A DNA stretch of 64,000 nt from Myxococcota bacterium (GTDB lineage Bacteria; Myxococcota_A; Polyangia; Palsa-1104; JAEUJZ01), in the NCBI GenBank assembly GCA_025057315.1, contig JANWXW010000154.1, positions 83,601-147,600 of the forward strand, read 5' to 3'. Below, one piece after another: positions 14,691 through 21,952 of the stretch; within the stretch, counting starts at the first letter, position 1; each line of letters begins with the position of its first letter. The notes beneath the pieces are model-generated. The model saw nothing but the letters and a program-made list of their open reading frames with translations, was not told where the DNA came from and made no database searches. The position numbers and the translations under genes were made by a program.

Positions 14691-17615
14691 ATGGGCATGC
14701 CCAGCTTTTCGGAGGTCTTCTCTGCCCTATGGGGTCACGAACCATTCCCCTGGCAGGCCATGCTTGCCGAGCGCGTCGCACAGGGACGCTGGCCGGCGGC
14801 GCTCGACCTTCCCACGGCCGCTGGCAAGACGGCTTGCATCGACATTGCGCTGTTTGCGCTGGCGATGCAGGCCGGGGAGCCAATGCATCAGAGGACCGCA
14901 CCGCGTCGCATCTGGTTCGTCGTGGATCGACGCATCGTGGTCGATGAGGCGTTCGATCGTGCACGCACCATCGCGGACAAGCTCGCGGCAGCCACCGACG
15001 GCCCCCTCCGGGTGGTCGCAGATTGCCTGCGAAAGCTAGCGGGTACGGACCGGCCGTTCGCTGTAGCGCGGCTGCGTGGCGGCGTCCTGCGCGACGACGG
15101 CTGGGCTCGTTTGCCTTCGCAACCGGCCGTCATCACCTCTACGGTCAATCAAATTGGGTCGCAGCTTCTCTTCCGGTGCTATGGTCGGAGCCATCTGACC
15201 GCACCGATCTTTGCCGGCCTCGTTGCCAACGACAGCCTGGTGCTGCTCGATGAGGCCCACTGCGCCAAGCCCTTCATGCAGACCGTGCGTGCCGTCGAGC
15301 GGTATCGAGCTGGGGACTGGGTCGAGGTGCCCCTGCCCTCTCCCTTTGCCCTGGTGGTGATGTCGGCGACCCCGCCGGCCGGCCTCGATCCCAGCGAGGT
15401 CTTTCCGGGCGCCGATCGCGACAAGGCATTGGATCATCCCGTGCTTCGTCGACGACTGAGCGCAAGCAAGCGGGCCCAGCTTGTTCCGGTGGCCACCAGA
15501 AAGGGAGGGGACAGGGAGGCCCTCGCGCTGGAGGCCGCCCAGCGGGCACGGGCATTCATGGAAGAGGGAAAGCAGCGAATGGCCGTGATGGTCAACCGCA
15601 TCGCAACGGCCAACCAGGTGGCCGAGATCCTTCGCAAGGAGACCGATGGACAGTGCGATGTCGTGCTGTTGACCGGCCGCCTGCGTCCCTGGGAGCGGGA
15701 CCAGATCGTCGAACGCTGGAAGCCCTATCTGAGGGCCCATGCGCCCGAGCGCTTGCAGAGGCCGGTGATCCTGGTGAGCACGCAATGCCTGGAGGTGGGC
15801 GCGGATTTTTCCTTCGACGCGCTCGTCACGGAAGCGGCGAGTCTCGACGCGCTCCGCCAGCGCTTTGGCCGGCTGGATCGGATGGGACAAGCCGGGACAT
15901 CGCCGGCGATCATCCTTATTCGGGATCGAGATGCGGATCCGGAAAGAGCAAATCCGGACCCTGTATATGGCACCGCCCTTGCTAGGACCTGGGAGCTGCT
16001 TACGAAGAAGGCAGACCAGGCTCAGACGATCGACTTTGGCATTGAGGCGTTGCGGGAGACGCTGGCCGACGTCGACGATGTGGCGTCGTATTTCGCGCCT
16101 GCTGAACAGGCGCCGATGCTCCTGCCGGCCCATCTCGACCTGCTTTGCCAGACCGCACCGCTGCCTCATCCAGAGCCAGATGTGCAGCCGTATCTGCATG
16201 GCATCGGACGGGGCGAACCCGAGGTGCAACTCGTTTGGCGAGCCGACCTCGGCGAGGATTCCGACTCCCAGGCGTGGATCAAGATCGTTTCCCTATGTCG
16301 GCCCATCACCGGGGAGATGCTGTCCGTGCCCCTGCGGCGCCTCAGGTCTTGGCTCGCAGGCACCGGCGGGCCAGAGGCGGCGGCGGACATCGAGGGTGCG
16401 GCGGATGGCTCTGACGAACCCGATCCGAAGAGCTTCCGCCCGTGTCTTGCCTGGCGTGGACGCCAATCGAAGATCATCACAGCCGCCAAGGACATCGAGC
16501 CTGGTGACGTCGTCGTCGTTCCGGCTTCCTATGGCCTCGCCGGCCTCGCGCAGTCGAGCGGCCTGGCCGGGCTCGGACCGGAACAGATGGATCTATGGGA
16601 GCGGGCGATGATGGCCGCTGGTCGTCCTGCCGCCGTCCGGTTGCACCGCCAGGTGCTCGCCAACTGGCTCGACTGGGAGCCGATGCGGCGCCTCGTCGAG
16701 GTCGCTGAGTCGTCCTCGCTCAAGCGCGCTGACCTTCCGGAGGCCATCGATGCCGTGCTCCGCCAGGCGCCTGCGAGCGAGGGAGAACCAGCGGCTCCCC
16801 CCTCCTGGTGGTGCGACCTGCTCGCCGCGGCGCGCACGGGGCGGATCGAGCCTCATCCCGGTGGGGGCGCGATCCTGTTCGCCCGGGCAGCCAAGGCTGG
16901 CTGGGAGGAACCCGATCTGTTTGCCGACGACGACGACCTGACATGTGCGACCGGCATAGAGCAGTCGCTCGACGAGCACTCCGAGCTCGTTCGCCAGACG
17001 GTAGAGAAGCTCGCCTCTCTCTGCCTACCAGAGGAACTGCGCGAGGTCGTGACGGCTGCTGCCTACTGGCACGATGCGGGCAAACTCGATGATCGATTCC
17101 AGGTTCTGCTCCACCACGGCGACGAAGTGGCAGCATGGGCGGCGGAAAAGCCGCTGGCCAAAGCGGCCTTGATTTCAGCTTCCCCAGCCCAGCGGAGGGC
17201 GCTACGCGATGCGGTCGGCTTGCCAGAAGGTTTCCGCCACGAGATGCTATCGATGCAGCTTGCGAGCGAACAGGCGACGCGATTCACCGATGAGGCCTTG
17301 AGGGACCTGTTCCTTCACCTCATCGGGAGCCATCACGGCCACGCCCGGCCGCTTGCGCCCATCTGCGAAGATCCTGAACCACCTCCCGTGCATGGCAGGC
17401 TCGGAAACTATGTTCTGTCGCTCTCTCGCGATGAGAGACAGAAATGGGTCGCCCATCGCCTCGATTCGGGGTTGGCCTCCCGATTCTGGCGCCTGACACG
17501 CCGCTACGGGTGGTGGGGGCTTGCCTATCTCGAAGCCATCCTCCGCCTTGGCGACTGGTACGCAAGCGGCCTTCGTGCACAAACAGACTCCGGTCAAAAG
17601 GGGAGGCCATCGTGA
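14691..17615 (+). CDS. cas3: type I-G CRISPR helicase-nuclease Cas3 with C-terminal HD domain
   Basis: 974 residues. Cas3 unwinds and degrades DNA bound by the surveillance complex. The helicase half shows Walker A LPTAAGKTA (about residue 41), the DEAH box LLDEAHCAKP (about 187), motif III MSATPP (about 224), and a C-terminal RecA block with CLEVGADFSFDA and RQRFGRLDRMGQ. The nuclease HD domain is at the C-terminus (AAYWHDAGKLDDRF, His-Asp near residue 793; GSHHGH near 885). This is the arrangement I associate with I-G/I-U Cas3, whereas most type I Cas3 carry it at the N-terminus. All catalytic residues I can check are present, so the enzyme looks intact. The stop overlaps the next start (TGATG). 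Confidence 0.9.
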   Translation: MGMPSFSEVFSALWGHEPFPWQAMLAERVAQGRWPAALDLPTAAGKTACIDIALFALAMQAGEPMHQRTAPRRIWFVVDRRIVVDEAFDRARTIADKLAAATDGPLRVVADCLRKLAGTDRPFAVARLRGGVLRDDGWARLPSQPAVITSTVNQIGSQLLFRCYGRSHLTAPIFAGLVANDSLVLLDEAHCAKPFMQTVRAVERYRAGDWVEVPLPSPFALVVMSATPPAGLDPSEVFPGADRDKALDHPVLRRRLSASKRAQLVPVATRKGGDREALALEAAQRARAFMEEGKQRMAVMVNRIATANQVAEILRKETDGQCDVVLLTGRLRPWERDQIVERWKPYLRAHAPERLQRPVILVSTQCLEVGADFSFDALVTEAASLDALRQRFGRLDRMGQAGTSPAIILIRDRDADPERANPDPVYGTALARTWELLTKKADQAQTIDFGIEALRETLADVDDVASYFAPAEQAPMLLPAHLDLLCQTAPLPHPEPDVQPYLHGIGRGEPEVQLVWRADLGEDSDSQAWIKIVSLCRPITGEMLSVPLRRLRSWLAGTGGPEAAADIEGAADGSDEPDPKSFRPCLAWRGRQSKIITAAKDIEPGDVVVVPASYGLAGLAQSSGLAGLGPEQMDLWERAMMAAGRPAAVRLHRQVLANWLDWEPMRRLVEVAESSSLKRADLPEAIDAVLRQAPASEGEPAAPPSWWCDLLAAARTGRIEPHPGGGAILFARAAKAGWEEPDLFADDDDLTCATGIEQSLDEHSELVRQTVEKLASLCLPEELREVVTAAAYWHDAGKLDDRFQVLLHHGDEVAAWAAEKPLAKAALISASPAQRRALRDAVGLPEGFRHEMLSMQLASEQATRFTDEALRDLFLHLIGSHHGHARPLAPICEDPEPPPVHGRLGNYVLSLSRDERQKWVAHRLDSGLASRFWRLTRRYGWWGLAYLEAILRLGDWYASGLRAQTDSGQKGRPS

Positions 17616-18781
17616 TGACGAGCCATGCGAATTCCCCCTCCATGCCGCTAGATGGAATCGATGGGACCAATCCGCTGGGGTTTCTCGCCGCGCTGGGGAC
17701 GCTCGTTGTCGCGCGCCAAGCAGGCGAGTCTACCGCATGCCTGCGCTGGCAGCAAGGACGCACATGGATACCGGTCTTGGACGGATTGACGACAGAGGAC
17801 AAGGATGAGCTGTGTCAGCGCCTCGCCATCGCACTGAAAGGCAAGGACGTCTCGCCCGATGCCGAAACGAAGCGCAAGGCCGCCCAAGATGCCTATGAGC
17901 AGGCAAGAACCGCAGTGAAGAAGGAAAAGGAAAAGATCAAAAAGGAGAAGCTCAGAAAGAAGGAAGACCGCGACAAGGCCTACCAGGAGCGCGTTCTGCC
18001 GCTGGACAACGACGCCACCATCCGACGGAACGAGTGGCTCGCAGCGCTCAAAGAGGCAGTTCCGCGCCTGGAACTTGCGCTGGGGGCACGCATCGACTGC
18101 ACGGCCCGTGAGTATCGAGAGCATGTCGAGGAATTCATCCAGAGCCACGACCGCGCCTCGCGCGAGGCGGTTCAATATCTTGCGGCCTTCGGCAGCGACG
18201 CCTGCACAGAGGATGGCAAGGGTGCCCCTGAGGAGCGGGCGATTGAAGCGACTCCGTTCTGTTTCATCCGGGGCTCGGGCAACCAGAACTTCCTCGACAC
18301 AGTTCGCCAGCTCCAGGGCAAGGTAACCAGCGACGGCGTGCGGCAGACGCTGTTTGAGCCCTGGAACTACCGCGACAAGGGGCTCTCGATGCGCTGGGAT
18401 CCAATAGAAGACAAACGATATGCCTTGATGGACACAAAGCCAGCCGATGACGGGACAAGGACAGTCTGGATGGCCAACCTGCTTGCCTACCGGGCCCTTG
18501 CCCTGTTTCCGTGCGCTCCTACGCACCAGGGCCTGGGAACAACGGCCTGGGCGAAGGTCGACGGGGAGGAGGAATTCAGGTGGCCGCTCTGGGAGTTCGC
18601 CGCTGCGCCCGAGTTGGTGGGCACGATGCTCCAACTCCGGGAGCTGGGACAGGACCAATTGGACCGTGCTGCGCTTTCCCGTCGCGGGATTGCGGCGGTG
18701 TTCCGCGCGCGCCGCATTCGGTTTCCTCCCCGGGGAGCAAGCTACAAGCTGAACTTCAGTCCCGCCCGCCAACTTCTTTGA
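17615..18781 (+). CDS. type I-G large-subunit candidate (Cas8g/Csx17-like or Cas3-extension family)
   Basis: 388 residues. The N-terminal DGIDGTNPLGFLAALGTLVV resembles the opening motif of the type I-G proteins placed beside cas3 (Csx17/Cas8g and the shorter family sometimes called Cas3-extension). By position and exclusion it is the large subunit that recognises the PAM. A Lys/Glu-rich segment at about residues 85-125 (VKKEKEKIKKEK) predicts a charged coiled coil inserted in the domain. At 388 residues it is shorter than the full-length Csx17 proteins I recall, so the exact family is uncertain. Start: ATG 17615 overlaps the cas3 TGA, with GGGGAGG upstream; GTG 17612 is the alternative. Its stop codon lies inside a CRISPR-like degenerate repeat. 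Confidence 0.6.
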   Translation: MTSHANSPSMPLDGIDGTNPLGFLAALGTLVVARQAGESTACLRWQQGRTWIPVLDGLTTEDKDELCQRLAIALKGKDVSPDAETKRKAAQDAYEQARTAVKKEKEKIKKEKLRKKEDRDKAYQERVLPLDNDATIRRNEWLAALKEAVPRLELALGARIDCTAREYREHVEEFIQSHDRASREAVQYLAAFGSDACTEDGKGAPEERAIEATPFCFIRGSGNQNFLDTVRQLQGKVTSDGVRQTLFEPWNYRDKGLSMRWDPIEDKRYALMDTKPADDGTRTVWMANLLAYRALALFPCAPTHQGLGTTAWAKVDGEEEFRWPLWEFAAAPELVGTMLQLRELGQDQLDRAALSRRGIAAVFRARRIRFPPRGASYKLNFSPARQLL

Positions 18782-18875
18782 GTGGGTGGGGGCAACGGCG
18801 CGTGCAGGCGGACAAGAACGTCGACTCCAAGGTGAGCAAGCCGCCCGCTTCGTTGAGTGGGCGGTGGCAATGCGC
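18767..18875 (+). CRISPR. two-copy degenerate repeat, probable CRISPR remnant
   Basis: Two related sequences at 18767-18800 and 18842-18875 share the cores CTTCkTTGAGTGGG and GGCAA, with 24 of the first 29 positions identical. They are spaced 75 bp start to start. A repeat of about 34 bp plus a spacer-sized gap of about 41 bp, directly after a type I-G cas gene set, is what a collapsed array would leave. The first copy spans the stop codon of the cas8-like gene. No further copies were seen in the window. Confidence 0.45.
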
Positions 18876-18921
18876 CCCTGCTTGGATTGCAACCCCGGCC
18901 CTCGGCGCCCCAAGGGTCGGT

Positions 18922-19893
18922 CTAGGCCCGCCCCGCAGCCGCAGCGATCGCTGCCTCCAGACGGGCCCGATCCAGGGCTGCTCCGATGAAGATGAGCCGT
19001 CGGGGAGACCGCTCCAGAGCCGCTCCGGCGATCGGGTCCAGTTCGATGCGGTCTCCGACGGCCTGGACCAGGAGCGGTGCGGCCGGCTGGCCCGGTTCCA
19101 CCACCTCCACGACCCCTTTGATGCGAAAGACCGTGTCTGCCAGCCCCTCGAGGGCCTCCTCCAGGGCCTCGCGGTCCAGCGGTCCAGGCACAGGGAGCGT
19201 CAGCGCCATGAAGCCGTGCGTGTCGCCCTGGCTGGAGGCGGCTGGAGCGGGCTGAGGGGGCATGGGGTGGTCCAGGGACACGTGGCCGACGAGCAGCTTT
19301 GGGTCGATGGCCGACCGCTCGGTCCACAGCCACGTCGCCCGTGGCGCCAGCGGGCGCAGCTCATCGAGCAGCGCCGCGCGCGCGGCGGGGTTGGGCTGCA
19401 GGTCTGCCTTGTTGAGCAGCACGATGTCAGCCGTGCGCACCTGGTCCTCGAACAGCTCCCTGTGCTCGCGGCGGGCGCGGCCGGCATTCCAGCCATCCAC
19501 CAGCGTCACCACGGCATCGGTCTGCACGGGCTCGTCGAACCCGACCGCGTTGACCGCATAGCTGACCTCGGAGGCACGTGCCGCACCGCTGGTCTCGATG
19601 AACACGTGCGTCGGCGGCGGACCGGCCGAACCTCGTGCCAGCTCGCGCAGCGCATCGACCAGGTCGCCACGCAGGGTGCAGCAGATGCAGCCCGAGGCCA
19701 GTTGCTGGAGGTGCAGCGTCCGGGTCTGCATCTCCGCCTGGATGAGCTCTTCGTCCAGTCCGAGGGCCCCCAGCTCGTTGACGATGACCGCTGCCCCTGG
19801 CCCCACCTCCGGGTCACGGACGATGCGGCGCAGCAGGGTGGTCTTGCCGCTGCCTAGAAAGCCCGCCACCACGGTCACGCCGATGCGTTCCAT
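18922..19893 (-). CDS. CobW/COG0523-family metallochaperone GTPase
   Basis: 323 residues. G3E GTPases of this family deliver metals such as Zn or Co to client proteins. Walker A is GFLGSGKTT (11-19), the metal-binding GCICCTL (C-x-C-C at 69-72) follows, then ETSG (about 101) and NKADL (about 161) for guanine recognition, and a C-terminal CobW_C domain. The client is unknown; a nearby MetH uses cobalamin, but the distance (over 40 kb) gives no support. The ATG at 19893 has no Shine-Dalgarno sequence; TATAGT sits 7 nt upstream, so the mRNA is probably leaderless. It converges on the CRISPR operon. Confidence 0.85.
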   Translation of the reverse strand: MERIGVTVVAGFLGSGKTTLLRRIVRDPEVGPGAAVIVNELGALGLDEELIQAEMQTRTLHLQQLASGCICCTLRGDLVDALRELARGSAGPPPTHVFIETSGAARASEVSYAVNAVGFDEPVQTDAVVTLVDGWNAGRARREHRELFEDQVRTADIVLLNKADLQPNPAARAALLDELRPLAPRATWLWTERSAIDPKLLVGHVSLDHPMPPQPAPAASSQGDTHGFMALTLPVPGPLDREALEEALEGLADTVFRIKGVVEVVEPGQPAAPLLVQAVGDRIELDPIAGAALERSPRRLIFIGAALDRARLEAAIAAAAGRA

Positions 19894-19900
19894 GGGCAGT

Positions 19901-19906
19901 ACTATA
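19901..19906 (-). promoter_or_regulatory. -10 of a leaderless promoter for the CobW GTPase
   Basis: TATAGT on the minus strand ends exactly 7 nt before the ATG (19893), so transcription should begin at or beside the start codon. Confidence 0.5.
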
Positions 19907-20942
19907 CGTGCTCACTCACGGTCGGAAAAGCCACCGGTGCGGACACGTTGGCCATGGGAGGCCGCGAGCGCTCACGTTCGTTGGCCATCACCTGGTTGAT
20001 GATCTCGCGCACCACGCGCAGCGCCCGCACCCCATCGGCCGCGCTGACGGTGGGTGGACGTCCCTCACGGAGGTTTTGCACAAAGTCGAGCATCTGCAAA
20101 TACAGCGGCTCGGTGGCCGGCACCTGCACCTGCTCGATGATGCTCCGCTGCTGGTACTTCACGTTGTCACCTGATACCTGATACTGGGAGGAGATGTTGC
20201 GGTGGATGCGGATCTCCTTGTGCATCAGGTCTGCCTCGATGAAGGCATCGGTGGCCGTGATTTCGATGGCGCGCACCTTGTGCTCGGTGACGCGCGATGC
20301 GACGAAGCTGCTCATCGGACCGCCGACGAACGCCAGGTGGGCCATGGCGTGGTCGATCTCGCGCGAGCGGACGATGCGGCCCACGGCATGCAGGCCCGTG
20401 ATGGGCAGCCCATGGCAGAAATCAAAGGCCAGATCGACGTCGTGGATCATGAGGTCCAGGACCACATCGACCGCCAGGTTGCTGGACACGAAGCTGGACA
20501 GCCGCCGGAAGGACAGCGCCACCGGCGTGTGCTCGCGGAGGATCTTCTTCAGCTCAATGCACACAGGGTTGAAGCGCTCGATGTGACCGACCTGGAGCAG
20601 CATGCCCAGGCGCCGGGCGAGGTCCTCCAGCTCTTCACCTTGCTCTACATATTGAGTAATGGCCTTCTCAACAAAGACATGGACACCGGCGAGCAAGCAG
20701 CGGCGCACCTGCTCGTAGTGCAACGGCGTGGGTGTGGCCACAACCATTGCGTCCACGCGGCCGAGCAGCTCCTCGAATGACTCCACAAAGGGAACGTGGT
20801 AGCGATCGCTTACGATTCGGCCCCGAACCCGGTCCAGGTCGCTGACCCCCACCAGGTGCACGCCAGGCAGGCCGCGCAACACGCGTGTGTGCCGCTCTCC
20901 CATCATGCCGGCACCCAGAACACCAATTTGAACATGCCGCAT
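19902..20942 (-). CDS. Gfo/Idh/MocA-family NAD(P)-dependent oxidoreductase
   Basis: 346 residues. The N-terminal Rossmann motif GVLGAGMMGERH (residues 6-17) is followed by the acidic NADP/NAD-discriminating GVSDLDR, the conserved VFVEKAIT (Glu-Lys catalytic motif, about residue 95), and the substrate-domain DLMIHDVDLAFDF with the family's His-Asp pair. Such enzymes oxidise or reduce sugars and related polyols; the substrate is not evident. The ATG at 20942 is chosen over the longer frame because GGAGGAA lies upstream and the Rossmann strand begins at once. The 3' end abuts the promoter of cobW on the same strand. Confidence 0.85.
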   Translation of the reverse strand: MRHVQIGVLGAGMMGERHTRVLRGLPGVHLVGVSDLDRVRGRIVSDRYHVPFVESFEELLGRVDAMVVATPTPLHYEQVRRCLLAGVHVFVEKAITQYVEQGEELEDLARRLGMLLQVGHIERFNPVCIELKKILREHTPVALSFRRLSSFVSSNLAVDVVLDLMIHDVDLAFDFCHGLPITGLHAVGRIVRSREIDHAMAHLAFVGGPMSSFVASRVTEHKVRAIEITATDAFIEADLMHKEIRIHRNISSQYQVSGDNVKYQQRSIIEQVQVPATEPLYLQMLDFVQNLREGRPPTVSAADGVRALRVVREIINQVMANERERSRPPMANVSAPVAFPTVSEHV

Positions 20943-20962
20943 CTTCCGGTTCCTCCATGGTA

Positions 20963-20984
20963 GACAAGGGCGGTCGCCCTTGTC
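20963..20984. promoter_or_regulatory. 22-bp perfect inverted repeat before the oxidoreductase gene
   Basis: GACAAGGGCG (20963-20972), GT, CGCCCTTGTC (20975-20984): a 10-bp perfect inverted repeat, 21 bp upstream of the oxidoreductase start. It could be an operator for a dimeric regulator. It could instead be a terminator of the upstream minus-strand lipoprotein gene, but no U-tract is present. Confidence 0.5.
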
Positions 20985-21162
20985 ACTGAGTCCAGCGGAG
21001 TTCATCGGAACAGAGGCACGGGGAGCTGAAGCAGGGGGATGTGTGGAAACAGGAGCTAGTGAACGACAGGGTGGGCTGGGCTTGCCAGAGGCAGCAGACG
21101 GGAGCGTTCAGGCCAAAACCGGAACACGAGCCGACCAACGGGGGTGCGCTCGCCGGGGCGGG

Positions 21163-21780
21163 CTAGGGCGTACGCCGCTGCAAGAGGGCGTAGACTGCCA
21201 GATACTGGTTCCGGCCGACGCGGTGGTAGAGGAGCCGCAACCAGGGGTCGGGGTTCCCCATCTCGCGCGCCGCCTTGATGCGCAGCTCTTCTTCCTCTCG
21301 GCTGTCCCAGCCGATGGGGTGGGTCTGCATGCCGTCCACCTCGGTGCCCTCAATGAGGATGCGCAGGGCACGGGGATCTTGCGCGCGCAGTTCCTCCAGC
21401 CGGGCGATCTTCTCGGCATCCGTTTTGAGCTCGCCGATGACCTTGTCGGGCGTAAGATCCATGAGCTCGTTGTAGCTGTCTGGCAGGCGGAAGGTGACCA
21501 GGCCCTGCACACCGGCCGCCGCTGTGGCACGCAGCTCCTCGATGGTCTCGACAGGTACCAGGGGTGCCCCCGCGGGCATGGCCGCTGCCGTGATGGTGAT
21601 GGTCACCTTGCGGTAGTAGACCGGTTGCTGCTTGCCGATGAGCACGATGTCCAGGCATGCCGCCTGACGCAGAATACAGGGGTCTTTGGACTCACAGCCG
21701 GCGAGCGCCAACGCGCTCCCGAGCAGCAACGCAGCAGCCGCGGGCAGCTTCCACGCCATGGAGCCTTGTTTGATTGACAT
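21163..21780 (-). CDS. lipoprotein of unknown function
   Basis: 205 residues from the ATG at 21780 (ATG 21759 also possible). The signal sequence ends in the lipobox LALAGC. The mature part contains Cys residues in SKDPCILRQAACLD, a beta-rich stretch VYYRKVTITITAAAMPAG, and an Ala-rich stretch. A Glu/Lys-rich helical region and RLLYHRVGRNQYLAVYALLQ follow at the end. No family was recognised. Transcribed toward the Gfo/Idh/MocA gene with a 220-bp gap; divergent from the Ser/Thr kinase gene, with which it shares the tandem-repeat region 21806-21917. Confidence 0.55.
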   Translation of the reverse strand: MSIKQGSMAWKLPAAAALLLGSALALAGCESKDPCILRQAACLDIVLIGKQQPVYYRKVTITITAAAMPAGAPLVPVETIEELRATAAAGVQGLVTFRLPDSYNELMDLTPDKVIGELKTDAEKIARLEELRAQDPRALRILIEGTEVDGMQTHPIGWDSREEEELRIKAAREMGNPDPWLRLLYHRVGRNQYLAVYALLQRRTP

Positions 21781-21805
21781 TTGCGCGAAACCTAGCACGA
21801 AGGTG

Positions 21806-21861
21806 CTGGCCTGCCAACGGGGCTCTGCCGAGGGATGCAAGGCCAACCTCGTGTTTTAAAT
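21806..21861 (+). repeat. 56-bp tandem repeat, unit 1
   Basis: First of two adjacent 56-bp units (21806-21861 and 21862-21917) with 2 mismatches. Each unit contains GGGATGCAAGGCC and ends in TTTTAAAT. They fill the space between divergent lipoprotein and kinase genes. Confidence 0.85.
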
Positions 21862-21917
21862 CTGGCCTGCCAACGGGGCTCTGCCGAGGGATGCAAGGCC
21901 GACCCCGTGTTTTAAAT
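21862..21917 (+). repeat. 56-bp tandem repeat, unit 2
   Basis: Second unit of the tandem pair, ending at the AT-rich promoter of the Ser/Thr kinase gene. It differs from unit 1 at 21901 and 21905. Confidence 0.85.
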
Positions 21918-21921
21918 TACG

Positions 21922-21938
21922 TATATATGTCATATATT
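21922..21938 (+). promoter_or_regulatory. AT-rich promoter of the Ser/Thr kinase gene
   Basis: TATATA at 21922-21927 and TATATT at 21933-21938 stand out in GC-rich DNA just before the kinase start. Either could serve as the -10 element, leaving a short leader. Confidence 0.4.
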
Positions 21939-21952
21939 TGGTAAAGCCGATC

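Noticed and set aside
17648..19333. 561-codon open frame antisense to the cas8-like and cobW genes
   Set aside because: It crosses two recognisable genes and an intergenic repeat, and has no recognisable domain.
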